Part shown: positions 1 to 10,915 of the stretch, piece by piece
Layout: each line of letters starts with the position of its first letter
Position numbering within the stretch: the stretch's first letter is position 1
Assembly: GCA_014529385.2 (NCBI GenBank)
Contig: CM043968.1
Location: forward strand, 125,821,518-125,885,517
DNA from: Adiantum capillus-veneris
Lineage: Eukaryota > Streptophyta > Polypodiopsida > Polypodiales > Pteridaceae
DNA: 64,000 bases
Direction of reading: 5' to 3'
The notes under the pieces: model-generated
Seen by the model: the letters and a program-made list of their open reading frames with translations, nothing else
Database searches by the model: none
Told to the model about the DNA's origin: nothing
Program-made: the position numbers and the translations under genes

Positions 1-890
1 TCAGCTTGAGCTTGTATCTTCTTCAATTCAGTTTGTACCTTGGCTGCCTTTTTTTTATGGATGGCACATAGCTCCTCTTGGCTTAAAGGATCATACTATC
101 TTTTAAATTTTCTCCCATTGAGGAATGGTTTCAACTCCATCAATAGTCTCCACATGAATGGTACCTTGAGGGGTGATTTCACATACTCTATATGGTCCTT
201 TTCCTACATATTTCAACTTTTTCTTTTCGTTACGTACTCCATATATAAGGACTTTATCACCCACATTGATATCTTTGTTCTTTAGATGATGTTCAAACCA
301 TTTCTTCCTCCTATCTTTCTCCACAAGTGCGTTTTGCACAGCCAATTGTCTCTCTTTATCTAACCTCTCAAGGATGCATAAGCGCTCAACTAAAGGGTTA
401 CCATCCCCACCTTCTTGTGAAGCTACATGCAGACTAGGAATTAAAAACTCCCATGGCATAACTACTTCTTGGCCATATACCATTTTGAATGGTGTACAAT
501 TAATAGCCACTTTGTAAGAAGTACAATAAGCCCATAGGGCTGAAGTCAGCTTCAAATCCCAATCTGTGTGATGAGCTTCCACCGTTTTGGTCAAGGTAGA
601 GATTAAGGTCTTGTTGGTACTCTCAGCTTGGCCATTTGCTTGTGATAATAAGGTGTGGACTTATGGTGAGCTATCATAAAGTTGGCAATGAGTTCTTTTA
701 TCACTCCATTTATAAAATAAGTACCATTCTCACTCAAAATCTCAAAGGGACAACCAAATCTTGTAATAATGTTCTCAAAGAGCAACTTGGCAGTTAACCT
801 TGCATCAGCCTTACGTGTCGCCCTCAATTCTACCCACTTTGTCACATAGTCAGTGGCAACGATAATTTATCAATATTGAGTGCTACGAAC
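1..890 (-). pseudogene. Integrase, core second half and C-terminal domain (A1, broken)
   Basis: Minus-strand fragments at 603-845 and 103-594 match the second half of a Ty3/gypsy integrase. The rve core is recognisable from KWVELRATRKADARLTAKLL and from ITRFGCPFEI followed by the second catalytic segment. Here that segment reads SENGTYF where the sister copy at 42527-43534 has SDNGTHF, so the second catalytic Asp is changed to Glu. The third segment (Glu) is lost to a frameshift near 603-640. The rest is the C-terminal DNA-binding region (GDKVLIYGVRNEKKKLKYVGKG). Integrase would insert the cDNA copy; this one cannot act. The coding frame runs to position 1 and is truncated by the window. Confidence 0.88.
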
Positions 891-1728
891 TATATGTAAC
901 TCCTCCCTGAATAAGACTGCCACTCCTCCTGAACCTCATCCTATGCGCTCTGATCGAGTCTCCTGAACCTCATCCTATGCGCTCTGATCGAGTCTCTCAG
1001 AGTAGAAAATGATGTCTCTCCCTATGAAACTATCCTCAAAGGCCCCTACATCAAGGTGCAAAGATCAATTAAAATTCCATGTAGCAACTATGAGTGTGGT
1101 CCCATAGGTCTCGTGCCATCATGTGGGGCGCTTCTCCAGAATAACCACTCGCCCATCCCTGTAGAATGCCACTTTCCCCTTCTCTCAAGCTGTCATTATC
1201 TCGGGCATAACTTCTTTCATATGAGAAAGTTGTGTGAGTGTGAGGTCATCTCCAAGGAATATGGTCGTTTTCTGTAGTGTAGGGCGCTTCCTCAAGAAGT
1301 CCTTTTTTACCTCCATGGATGGGAAGCGCATGATTAGAGCTCTTTCTTTTGAAGTCTCCCCATTTCCTTGTGCCTTCTTCCCTACCCTCCATGCCTTTGT
1401 ATGAGTAGCCTCACTACCCATCATGCGTAGAAATTCTTTGACTTCCCCTTCCACATCATCTCGGTCTTTTAGACCGGTTATTCGTATGTGCAAAGCTCTA
1501 GTCTTCCTTCGCTGCTCTTCTTCAAAAGTCATGTTGATGATTGTAGGAGTGGGGGTAGACATGGTTTCTTTCCCTTTCCCTTTGTTAGCAACTTCTATCC
1601 ATTTCTCGCCCTCATCCGCCTTCTTCTGTGTCTTCGTGATTACATCCACCCACAAAGACGTCTTTGCCCCATTTTGTTTCTCTTCCTCTTTGATGATCCG
1701 TACCTATTCCTTGATGACCTTGATTTCC
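891..1728 (-). pseudogene. LINE ORF1-like fragment inserted in the A1 integrase
   Basis: Host integrase similarity stops near 890 and resumes near 1729, so about 840 bp are foreign. The longest minus-strand frame (1185-1655, 156 aa) contains RALHIRITGLKDRDDVEGEV, a conserved-looking RVGKK segment, then ERALIMRFPSMEVKKDFLRK and IFLGDDLTLTQLSHMKEVMP. That arrangement resembles the RRM-like domain of L1-type LINE ORF1 proteins, which bind RNA. No endonuclease, RT or poly(A) tail is visible, so this is a short fragment. A handful of host bases at the insertion site are missing, so a clean target duplication is not seen. The family assignment is from motif memory only. Confidence 0.6.
927..994. 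repeat. 34-bp perfect tandem duplication (2 units)
   Basis: A 34-bp unit starting TCCTGAACCTCATCC occurs at 927-960 and again at 961-994 with no difference. It lies inside the LINE-like insertion next to its left junction. Confidence 0.9.
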
Positions 1729-2110
1729 AGCCTACAAAGTCCAAACCCCATTTTTCAAATGGTTGAGTCACTTTAATTATCCTTTTGCTGTGTGATGTTG
1801 TAATGTTGGCATTCATCACATCCTTTTGCAAAAAGTGATGCATCCTTGAATAAGGTAGGCCACCAATAGCCTGATTGCAACACCTTTCTAGCTGTTAGTT
1901 CCCTTGAGAAATGTCCTCCGGCTATACCCATGTGGGCTTCTTGCAGTATGTACAAATACTCATCCTCACCAGCACAACGTCTAAGAATATCGTCCTTCCC
2001 TAGCCTGTAGAGAGTTCCTGCAATGAGAGAATAAGGTTCACATTCTTTTAACAGTTTTTGAGCTATGTCCTTACGAAGCTCTTTGGGTGATTAACTAGAA
2101 AGTTCACAAT
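1729..2110 (-). pseudogene. Integrase N-terminal zinc domain and start of core (A1)
   Basis: Minus-strand translation gives the HHCC zinc-binding module: AHMGIAGGHFSRELTARKVL, then WWPTLF and GCDECQHYN. The start of the catalytic core follows as PFEKWGLDFVG, containing the first Asp, just before the LINE-like insertion. The frame is broken between the 60-aa and 67-aa pieces (1773-1955, 1640-1843). It matches 42527-43534 of copy A2. Confidence 0.85.
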
Positions 2111-3435
2111 CTTCTTACTCCATTTAAGCATGGCCTCGACTAGAAATAAGGAAGTATTAGGAAATTCATCATCAATTCCAATAGGGGCTTCACCATTGGT
2201 TATGTAAGACGAATGATCCGTCATGACATGTCTTTTTACCAGGCCTCACTACAACGATAAAATCAAAATCAAGGAGAAGTAAAAACCATCGTGTAATTCT
2301 TCCCATGGAACAAGGTTTATTTACTAGATACAACAAGTCTTGATGACCACGTAGAAAACAAACTTGTTGGCAAGAAGGTAGTAGCGAGATTTCTTCACTG
2401 TGTCAATCATAGATAAACCTTCCTGCTCTAGTAGTGGTGTAGTTTCTCTCGGCATCATTCAATTGACGACTTGCAAAGCTAATGGGGTAGTCCAGTTTAT
2501 GTTTTTCTAGTTGAGCTAGAACACACCCAATAGCAAAGTTCGATGCATCAATATGCACATGGAAAATTACATTCTAATCGGTCACTCATAGAATAGGAGC
2601 GCTAGTCAAGGTTTTTTTTAATGACTCATAAGCATGGTCACACTCCGCGGTCCAGTGGAACTCAATAAGAAGGTTGTACAAAGGACGAGCTATCTTGAGA
2701 AAGTTTAAAATAAGCCGTCAATAATAACCAACATGGCCCATGAACCTTTGAGCTCCTTTATAGTTTGTAGGTGGTGGCAATTCAGCAATGGCTTTGATTT
2801 TTCTCTCATCTGTGGAAATCCCATTTTTGGACACTATATGCCCTAAAATGACTCCATGTTTAACCCAAAAGTGGCATTTGAAAGGGTTTAAGGAGATGAA
2901 ATACAATCTGCACTTCTCAAACACTTTTCGTAAGCATGATAGATGTTATTTCCAAGAGGAATAAACGCAGAGGTCATCTAAGAAAGCTTCAAAAAACTCC
3001 CTCAAATATTCGCTAAAAGCAGTGTTTATTAATCTTTGAAAGGTAGCAGGAGCATTGGTCAAGCCAAAAGCCATAAGAAAAAACGCAAACACTCCAAATT
3101 CAATTATAAAGGTTGTTTTAGCTTGGTCCTCTAGCACAATTGTGATTTGATTGTATCCAGAGTACCCATTTAAAAAGCTATAAGCTTCCTTTCCTGAAAC
3201 TCTTTCAAGCACATGTTCTGAATATGGCAAGGGGTAATGGTCCCTCCTAGTGGCGGCATTGACCTTCTTGAGATCCATACACACTTTGAGTTTCCTATTA
3301 TTTTTTAGCACAATCACTATTGGAGACACCCATTATTATGAGTTCTCAATAGGGTATATGAATCCGCATTTCACAAGCTTTTCAATCTCTTCTTGAACGA
3401 TCTTTGCATATTTAGGATTCATTGGGTAGGGTCAT
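2111..3435 (-). pseudogene. Reverse transcriptase and RNase H (A1, broken)
   Basis: The minus-strand RT piece at 2946-3329 begins at SPIVIVLKNNRKLKVCMDLK and runs through DHYPLPYSEHVLERV, FGLTNAPATFQRL and the catalytic FLDDLCVYSS box (YxDD type). The thumb/connection continues at 2718-2924 (GHIVSKNGISTD, FMGHVGYY). RNase H follows at about 2120-2650 in several frames. RT copies element RNA to cDNA and RNase H removes the template. The catalytic Asp pair survives, but frameshifts near 2930 and 2700 and many stops make it inactive. Copy A2 at 42527-44506 is the better reference. Confidence 0.92.
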
Positions 3436-5060
3436 TTGCTGAACTGGTTTAGCCATGCTATTCATGGGGATTGTGTGTTGCACCAAGGAAGGTGGAACAC
3501 CTTTCATATCATGATGTGTCCAAACAAATATATCCCTAAATTTCTTGAGAATTTATTTAAGTACACACTCCTCAGTCTCTGTCAGATCTTGGGCAATGAA
3601 AATAGGTTTGGACTCTTATCCTGGGTCTACTAACTCTATTTCCTTAACTATTGTTGGACCTCATAAACTCCATTGCTTCAATCGATAGGGTTTCTTTGAG
3701 ATTTTGTATACACAAACTTACGATCCTCTGTGGTGTAGGATTTGAAATTTTCAGGTGCAGGGTGTAAGTCTGTGGGGTCCTATTGTTCTGTGGAGTGTGA
3801 TTTCACTTCTGATTCTTTTTTCTCTTGAGCTAATTGTTGATTTTGTCATCTCCTTGCGGTACGGCTCAAATTTGTCTTCTCTGTAGCCTCTACTTGTGCG
3901 ATGTCAATGGGTTGTGGACTACACCACATAACCCTTTGAAGGTATTCACCCCAGTTATCTACCAACTTCCAATGAGCATCACATGCCTCTATATAATTAA
4001 GCCATTCTGTGGTAGATTTCTTTTCATTTATTCTAGCACGCATAATTTCTCAATATCCTCGCCTCTTATATCTCTTACTCTTCTTGTCTAATTTCAATTA
4101 CAGTCGATCTCTAGTAAACGGTCACTAGATGAATCTCTACTTGTGTCTTCTGCTCCCTTGGATAGATTGTCATCTAGGGTACCACAGGGCCCTGAATGGT
4201 TTGTACCCACATTTGCACTAAGATTTAACTCAGATTCTTCGTCCTTAGAGTCAATTTTAATTGATGATTCTAACCCCAAATTGTGTGGACTATAGTCTTG
4301 TGAGATACTACTGGTTCCAATGCCAGTCAAAACCTTCATCTTGTAGGTCATCAAAAGCTATATGCATTGCTTCTAGTATATTTAAGGGTATGAATGGTGG
4401 CATTTCATCCCCCTCAGGTGTTACCCAGGTCGTCCCCGTGTTTCCCAAGTGTCTATGGTTGCTTCTAAGTGGACCCAATCCACATTGTCTGACTCAGTCA
4501 TCCCAGGTAGTACATCCATATAAGGAGAATATTCCCCAACATCAATGTCCATTTTACATGTGTAACAATACTGCAATGGGGCCGAGTGAACTGTGGTGTC
4601 AGATCTATGATCAATTATAAAGTTGTTTCCTAGAGGATGTGCTCGACCACTTACAAGATCCACTTGAATGATAGAATCTTGGAACTGCAAGTAGACATGG
4701 TTTTTAGACCAGTCATGCACCATTTTTGCTTCCCTCATGAAAGGACATCCTAAGATCATCTCAAATGCCATAGTGTGCTTGAAAAAATCCATAACAATGA
4801 AGGTCCATCTGTGCCAATTGTGGTAGCCCGACCTTCAGTTCTCCATTGAGGAAAGCTCGAAGAGCTAAGAATAGCTTAGGGTCTCCATATAGTTTGGACA
4901 TGATGGTGGTTCTAACTTCTGAAGCCATGAAGTCCATCAATTTGACAATATTTAACGACACCTTTTGGACTTCAGTCCCTTGACCTGGGGAAGATGGGAT
5001 CTCCATTTCTTTGGTAGGGTCAGGTAGTCCCTCTGTAAACATTCTTTCCAACAAGAAGTG
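3436..5060 (-). pseudogene. Protease remnant and PR-RT linker (A1)
   Basis: The frame at 4421-4792 carries the last part of the upstream retropepsin domain (MILGCPFMREAKMVHDWSKN) and the start of the long linker before RT. The frame at 4761-5054 carries the region before protease (MFTEGLPDPTKEMEIPSSPG). Compared with copy A2 (45680-46648), about 115 codons including the catalytic Asp segment are deleted at about 4795-4815, fusing the residues before the protease to its end. The linker toward RT (3830-4400) is full of stops. The protease is therefore structurally absent in A1. Confidence 0.8.
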
Positions 5061-6229
5061 AGTACACCCACTTTCCCATGACTTTAAGTCACTTTCTTCT
5101 TGGATGACACTAGGTATGGCTAGGGGTCTACATGGACTTTGTGAGGTTGTTGTGTAGGGAACAATGTGTCTGTAATATGGATCTGCCTAGGTGTTGATTC
5201 TAGATCCCTTTGGGTATCTTCTACCAAACTCCTTGATTGCTTGACTCGCTCGATCTCCTCTATAGGGTTCGGAGAAGTTCCTATCTTCTTCTTGGATCCT
5301 AGCCATTGTGGCTCATGACGATCTTCCTTGTTGGTTTATTTCTTAGTGGTCATTCTGGTCTCCATGGTTTCACCTGAATCAGAATCCTCTTCAGCGTCGT
5401 TCATATATACGGGGTCTTCATCAGTCCCTATGTTGGTCTTTGAATTGGGGTCTGACTTCGCTCCTTTTTGCAATCTCTTCCTTCATGTTTTATTCTTCTT
5501 CTGAGATTGGGCAATTGATATCGTGTCTCTTTCTTCAAGAATATAATTTTGTTTTTGGAGCATCGATCGTGTGAGTACGTTTACTGGTACCACAAGTGTA
5601 CTTTGTGATGGCTCCTCGGTAGCCTCAATCAAGTTTAATTGCATGATCTTTTGGTGCATTTGGATTATTTGGACATTGGGCAATCAAATGATCTATGCCG
5701 CATCAATTACACATGAGTATTGGCATTGTCGACATGCTCACTTGATTGGTTTGCATTAGTGTGGCGTTCTTTTGTAGCCTAATAGGACACTCAGCCACAC
5801 GATGTGGACCTCCACACTCATAGCATTGAAGAGGTGGTCTCTTGGTAGTGTAATTGATATTTTGGCCTCTTGCAGCAAGAGCAGCTACGTGATAGAAAAG
5901 TTTGACTTGTCCGCAATAGTCCTCCATGTAGTATTGTGGAATTTCTTCAAGCGCATCAATCCCATAGGCAATATTAGGGTCTATATCATCCTCACAGCCT
6001 TCCAAACAAGCAATAGATGACTCACAACCCACTTGATTCACAGACGTGATTCTTGGATGTGGTGGTTGCGGTCCTAACAATGGAGGTGATAAGGGTGTTG
6101 TTTGAACAACATTTTGGGCCCTAGGGACCATGTGTTGTGACGTTTGTTCAAGAGGTGGGGTCGGCATCAATGCAGGCACTCGAGGTGTGTATGTCCATGC
6201 TAAGGTTGGTCTATTGGCCATCACGCGCT
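5061..6229 (-). pseudogene. Gag C-terminal part with zinc knuckles (A1)
   Basis: The minus-strand frame at 5703-6224 (173 aa) matches the nucleocapsid-side part of gag in A2 (46902-47759). It has a proline-rich spacer (PALMPTPPLE), an acidic stretch and the knuckle CYECGGPHRVAEC (CX2CX3HX4C). The next knuckle (CGIDHLIAQC) lies just past a stop at 5703. The frame at 5483-5683 (RSMLQKQNYILEERDTIS) is the gag-PR spacer. Nucleocapsid would bind genomic RNA. The upstream half of gag is separated by the insertion at 6230-7462. Confidence 0.85.
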
Positions 6230-6630
6230 TGTTACGGCATTAGCCGCACATGTGGTCCTATGGTCCTGCGGAGGTCTGGACACTGCGGATCAGGAGTCAT
6301 GCGGTATGCGGTGATCGTAGCGGCAGTTCTTCACGGGATATCATGGGACAGGAGTGTGTGCACCGTTCCCGATCTGCGCTGGAGCAGCGGTTGTATATGG
6401 AGGGGCATACCTGTCTTTTGATTAAACTTAACGAATCTCTATGATATTCATGGCATCTACTGTTGTAACTCTGAGTCTGAAATATACAGGAATGAAGCAA
6501 GAGGTTTTTTGTGCCAGTGTACTGTGTACTTCCTTCTCTTGTCATTCTATATGTTGATGTTCATATAATGTAGTTGCGGGTAATCATTCTCGTAATGCCT
6601 ATTGCTCCAGTGCGGGCAATAGCCATTACA
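6230..6630 (+). repeat. 5' LTR of the nested element (401 bp)
   Basis: It begins TGTTACGG and ends CCATTACA. The right end is defined by the 79-bp direct repeat at 7384-7462. The bases after it, starting ATGGCGACCACGATG, sit where a primer-binding site belongs; the tRNA is not identified. Confidence 0.8.
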
Positions 6631-6674
6631 TATGGCGACCACGATGCGTGATGGATAGCCTGCGATGAATATGC

Positions 6675-7383
6675 ATGCGCACTAGGTCGCAGGGTCTGCC
6701 TGACCCTGTGGTTCCAATTGTAGGAAGACGACGGAGGAGAGGCGGTTCAGATGAATTTGTCTTTTCTTCATCGCAGATTGAGGAATCTGTATCTCCATCA
6801 CCAAGCCCGGTGCATGGTAGGCGGTTGCGGCGAGCGAGACGTACTCCACGCAGTCAGTCATGTCCTCCTATCGTACGTTTACCCTCACCCACACAGGTTA
6901 CTCCACCACCGTCTCCGGTAAGCAATCCGGGGGTATCTCTGCCATTGTCTCCACCTCCTAGTGCTCGTCAGCTTTTCCCGGGAGGAGGAGGAACAGTTGG
7001 GCAAGGGGTGATGGCTCATCCTCAGATTAAGTATAGTTGGTTTCGAGGTCTTTCAAGTGAAGACCCTAATGCACATTTGCGCCAATTCAATAAAGCTTAT
7101 GGATTGAATCATCCTGGGGTGGTGATTCCTCTCCATCAACAATCAGTGTTTGAATCTACACTCCCAAGGAAAGCTGCGAAATGGTTGTCTCGAATACCCT
7201 GATGACCATTTTCAGACGTATGCTGACGGATCCATAGCGTTTCTATGAAGGTTTCGAACGGAAAAGACAGTCCCTCAACATTTGGAGAATCTTCGAACGC
7301 TCTGGCAGAAGTCATTGCCAGTAGAGGATTACGCTACAAAATTTCGGATGCTTTTGTAGAGGGTACCTCAGGCACAAAGGCCG
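6675..7383 (+). pseudogene. Ty3/gypsy gag fragment of the nested element
   Basis: The frame starts MRTRSQGLPDPVV, an arginine- and proline-rich leader common in plant gypsy gag proteins. It then enters the retrotransposon gag (capsid) domain with IKYSWFRGLSSEDPNAHLRQ and PRKAAKWLSRIP, stopping at 7202. The capsid fold continues in another frame at about 7205-7345 (FRTEKTVPQHLENLRTLWQK, LPVEDYATKF), so there is a frameshift near 7200. Everything from the rest of gag through pol is deleted, and the sequence runs straight into the 3' LTR remnant at 7384. This gag differs from that of family A, so the insert is an unrelated element. Confidence 0.85.
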
Positions 7384-7462
7384 TGTTGATGTTCATATAA
7401 TGTAGTTGCGGGTAATCATTCCCGTAATGCCTATTGCTCCAGTGCGGGCAATAGCCATTACA
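7384..7462 (+). repeat. 3' LTR remnant of the nested element (79 bp)
   Basis: It is nearly identical to 6552-6630 and is followed directly by the target duplication and A1 gag sequence. The first ~320 bp of this LTR are missing, removed by the same deletion that took pol. Confidence 0.85.
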
Positions 7463-9873
7463 ACGCTTAAATACTATGCAATCCTTAGCTTTGATGGCAT
7501 ACCTCCCATAGGCATTGCAATTCCCATTGAATTTTACTCTAAAAGTAGGGCATTCACTGGTACTATGAGGACCATAGCATACTGAGCACCATTGTTGCTC
7601 CCTTCTTGGATACATACGATTTTTTTGTGGAGCACGATTGTCTCTAAGACTCTCTTGAATGGCCTTGGTGAGATCTACGAAATTCATCTAAGATATCTTT
7701 GGCTCCTTAGCAATAGGCTTGGATGATGCCCCGATGCTTGCAAGCTAGTAGATTTAGGCTCAACAGACACTCTTTCTCCTTTCAACAAACACGCATTGGT
7801 GGTGACTACTTCCCAAGTGGTGATACCTCTAATGACAAGGCCATTGTAGATATCCTCATGTCATAATCCCCTATTGAATCTATCAAAAAATTGATTATTA
7901 TTGAAGCGCTCATTTGGATTACAACAAGAATTCAAATGCTTCAAGTGACTAATAAAGTCTCTCACCAACTCTCCTTCCTCTCATGGGGCTTTCTGGAGTT
8001 GAGAGGCTACACCCCAAAGCACTCCCTCTCATATGTATTCTTTTAAGAACAGTCTCCTAAGAGTAGGGTAAATTGTTTTTTCTTCCACCCTTAGGGTTCT
8101 ATACCAATCCCCAGCCTTCCCACTTAAGGTTAGGGTTAACGCATTACTCTTATGCAGGTCATTGTGTTCTCCTAGAGAATCACATATTTGTTCAAACACT
8201 TAGATATGCTTTCTCACATCCCCGTCTTCACTAAATTTTTATGTGAGCTTGGCTATTTGTAGTGCCTTACTTCTAAGCTCTCTACCAGCCATGTTACATA
8301 TATTCTCAGCAATAGGTCGACCGATAGCTTGACCAAATGTTGCCAAGTCACCTAAGTGAGTAGGCACCGTGGGTGAAGGTGCTCTAGAGATTACATGTAG
8401 AGTAGGCATTGGCATTGGGCTTGGTGCATAGGAAGCCCTTGGATTCCAATTTTGGTACGGTGTTGTGCCATGTGGTGGCCCAAAGTTCATATGTGTGGCC
8501 CTATGCATAACAGATATCGGATTTGACATGCTAATGCTAGCCGGTATGGTCCCATTGGAATAAGAGCTTGGGTGTTGTGGTTTTGGAGCATAGGTTATTG
8601 AAACATTGGGAGGGGTAGGGGCTACATGAGTACGAGGACCCATAGGTGTATACGATTGGTACACACTTGTAGGTACTGTTGCAAGCATTGAGCTACCATG
8701 TAGTGGTGCTTTACTAACAAATGAGGTCCATGGCATGTTTCTTGGCATGCCCATCATTGGGGTAGGCATGGTAGCCATGGTGTCATTGACGGAAAGATAA
8801 GCTAGACTTGGAAAGGTAAAGCTATCACTTGTTGACTCAGATTGCACTGAGACCCCTGGCGAAACAACATATGGAGGATCCATCGGACTTACCGAGGGAG
8901 TCTCCATTTGCGATAAAGTTGGTTGTTTAGCCTTCCATGTATCCAAGAATCTCATGAGAACTGTTGAAGGCATGTGGATCCCCTTTTTATGTCTCTCTAG
9001 CTCAATAACCATATGGATGACCTCACAAACTCTTTGTTGTTGATCCTCTACACTAGTAGCACCCGTTGTGGATTGTAGGACATCTAACCAACCCACGTGA
9101 TAGGTGTGATTTGTGTATAGTTTGGTTACAGTTTCCATTTGTAGTTCGTACTCCCAGTTCTCATTTAGGAACATCCATCCAAGATTGAGGTGCTAGGGAT
9201 GTCTTTTGAACTAGATGCAATGTGGCTCTCTATGGGTTGACCCTTAGTGGTCGCTAATTCAAGAGCACTCAATTGCTCTCCTAGCAAGGATATTGACATA
9301 GGGGCTTTCTCTTTTAACTCTCTTCATTGCTCCGCCTTGCGTAAGCTCTCGATTTCCTTTTCCCTAGCCGCAATGATATATCGCTCAACCTCTTGCACTT
9401 CGGCAAGGCTTCTACCATCATGTAATATAACCTCGGAGAGGAATAGCTCTGAAGAGTCAGGGGGTGCAGTGAATGGAGTATTCATGTGCACACTCTCTAA
9501 GATCATGGGGTCTACATTGGTCATGAATGGCGAATCTACTTCCCCACCCCCCTCATTTACATTGTTAGTTCCATGTTCGGAGCGAGTGGCTCTACTAAAG
9601 GTTTCCTTCAAGCGGCTAAGCACGCTCAGCCCGAACCATGGGCCCATGCATGCATGTCTTGGCTTGAGCTATCAAGATTAGGCATTGGGTAACCCTCCAT
9701 GAAGTCATAGTCAGAGGAAGAGTCACTAGACGCAATTGCGGGTCCTAACTGGTACTACCTTGGGTCCCCGCCGAGGGCCCGGAACCTAAGGTATGTGGGT
9801 ATTGAAAACCCGCGTGAGTCAAAGTGCTCGCTAGTTGCTTGGCCTCTAGCACATAACCAAAGCGTAGATACAT
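7463..9873 (-). pseudogene. Gag N-terminal and capsid part (A1, broken)
   Basis: The start codon on the minus strand is at 9871-9873, giving MYLRFGYVLEA, parallel to MNLRSGRVLE in A2 and MHLRFGCVLE in A4. Fragments follow at 9324-9647 (SRLKETFSRATRSEHG, EVQEVERYIIAAREKEIESL) and 8239-9174 (LNENWEYELQ, a Pro/Thr/Met-rich spacer, then QIAKLT). A capsid region in broken frames lies at 7690-8238. The first zinc knuckles lie at 7334-7687 (SVCYGPHSTSEC). A TGA at about 9324 ends the first piece at exactly the same codon as in A4. Gag would form the particle shell. Confidence 0.85.
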
Positions 9874-10620
9874 GTGCCTTTGGCACCCTACAAGCGTTGA
9901 CAAATACCCTCGAAGGTTAACTGCTTGATTTTTTAGACATTTTGCACCCCGTTTCCACTCGTTTTTTGATGTTTTTTAATGTCTTTTTACGATCGGTTTT
10001 TGGATTAGAGCGTGTGATAGCTCAAAATGAGCATATCGCTCAGAGGGTCGTGGTGTGCTTTGCAGCACAGTGTTCGGTTACCTGAAGCTCCATGGGTCCT
10101 CAAAAGGATCGATTTTTACTTAGGCGTGAGGCTAAAATAAGTAATTCTAAAGGGTGACTGAGGCCTAAGCCTGAGTGTGGGCTTGGGCTTGGGCCTAGGG
10201 AATATTGTCAATCCTGGTCCTACCTTTCCTTAAAAAAATTATATAATTTTTTTTTTTGGATAAGGTCGCCGCTATCGCGCCGCGCGCTCGAGTACACACA
10301 CCTAACTTACCTACTTGCAACTAACAGAGCTACTGTTACACACTAACATAGTACTACAGCAACTAATTAACTAATAACAGATCTACTTAATGTACCTTAT
10401 AGATCTAAGATTATAGATCTAATATCTTAAAGCTAACACCTTATCGATAGAAAACACAGTACATTGCAACACCTTATTAACAAAAACAGTACACTGCAAC
10501 AAAACAAAGGTCACAAATATTTCTCAATAAGCCACACACCTTCTTTCTCTACCTTTCCTACATTTCATAATGCACCACAAAGCAACATAGAGTGCTATTC
10601 GAGCTTAGTGTAGGGCATTT
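9874..10620 (-). other. Untranslated leader of A1 (PBS to gag)
   Basis: There is no supported coding frame. The block at about 10009-10075, around CTCAAAATGAGC, recurs in the leaders of A2 (59338-59395), A3 (33388-33445) and A4 (39540-39600, opposite strand). A GGGCTT hexamer run lies at 10180-10200. The region nearest the PBS is an AC-rich series of CTAAC-type words. This is the 5' untranslated region of the element RNA, where packaging signals are usually located. Confidence 0.75.
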
Positions 10621-10640
10621 TCCCGGCAGTAGCGGCACCA
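10621..10640 (-). promoter_or_regulatory. Primer-binding site, tRNA-Asp-like (A1)
   Basis: The minus strand reads TGGTGCCGCTACTGCCGGGA next to the LTR, a degraded version of the intact site at 60231-60248 in A2. Plant tRNA-Asp ends in CCCCGGCAACGGCGCCA, the complement of this class of site. Confidence 0.8.
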
Positions 10641-10644
10641 AAAA

Positions 10645-10882
10645 TGTGTGCGTGTGTCACACGTGTCAAAGAAAGGGACTTTTCGTACACTGTGTGTGAG
10701 CCACAAATGGCTGCAAGCACACAATCAGACTAATCTAGCAATCTCAAGAGAGCAAGGGTGTGTCACTCACCACCCTACGCTCGCCTTCGTGGAGGATTCC
10801 TCGCTGCGAAGAAGAGGGAGCTACCGTCGTGCCGTGCTCAACCACCTCGCCACTGCCATGCCATCGTCGCAATGCTCGATCA

Positions 10883-10915
<33 letters not shown>

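Larger units (their letters stand above)
6230..7462 (+). mobile_element. Nested LTR retrotransposon with internal deletion, flanked by target duplication
   Basis: The A1 gag reading is interrupted exactly here: it breaks after the KDC knuckle on one side and resumes at MANRPT on the other. The insert starts TGTTACGGC and ends GCCATTACA, whose reverse complement is TGTAATGGC, giving LTR-style inverted ends with TG...CA. It is flanked by GCGCT (6225-6229) and ACGCT (7463-7467), a 4/5 match fitting a 5-bp target duplication. A 79-bp segment ending the element (7384-7462) repeats 6552-6630 with one visible difference. So a 401-bp 5' LTR, a gag piece and only the last 79 bp of the 3' LTR remain. 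Confidence 0.88.

Noticed and set aside
1056-1776. Plus-strand frames opposite the LINE-like ORF
   Set aside because: Antisense shadows of the minus-strand frame that carries recognisable ORF1-like motifs.
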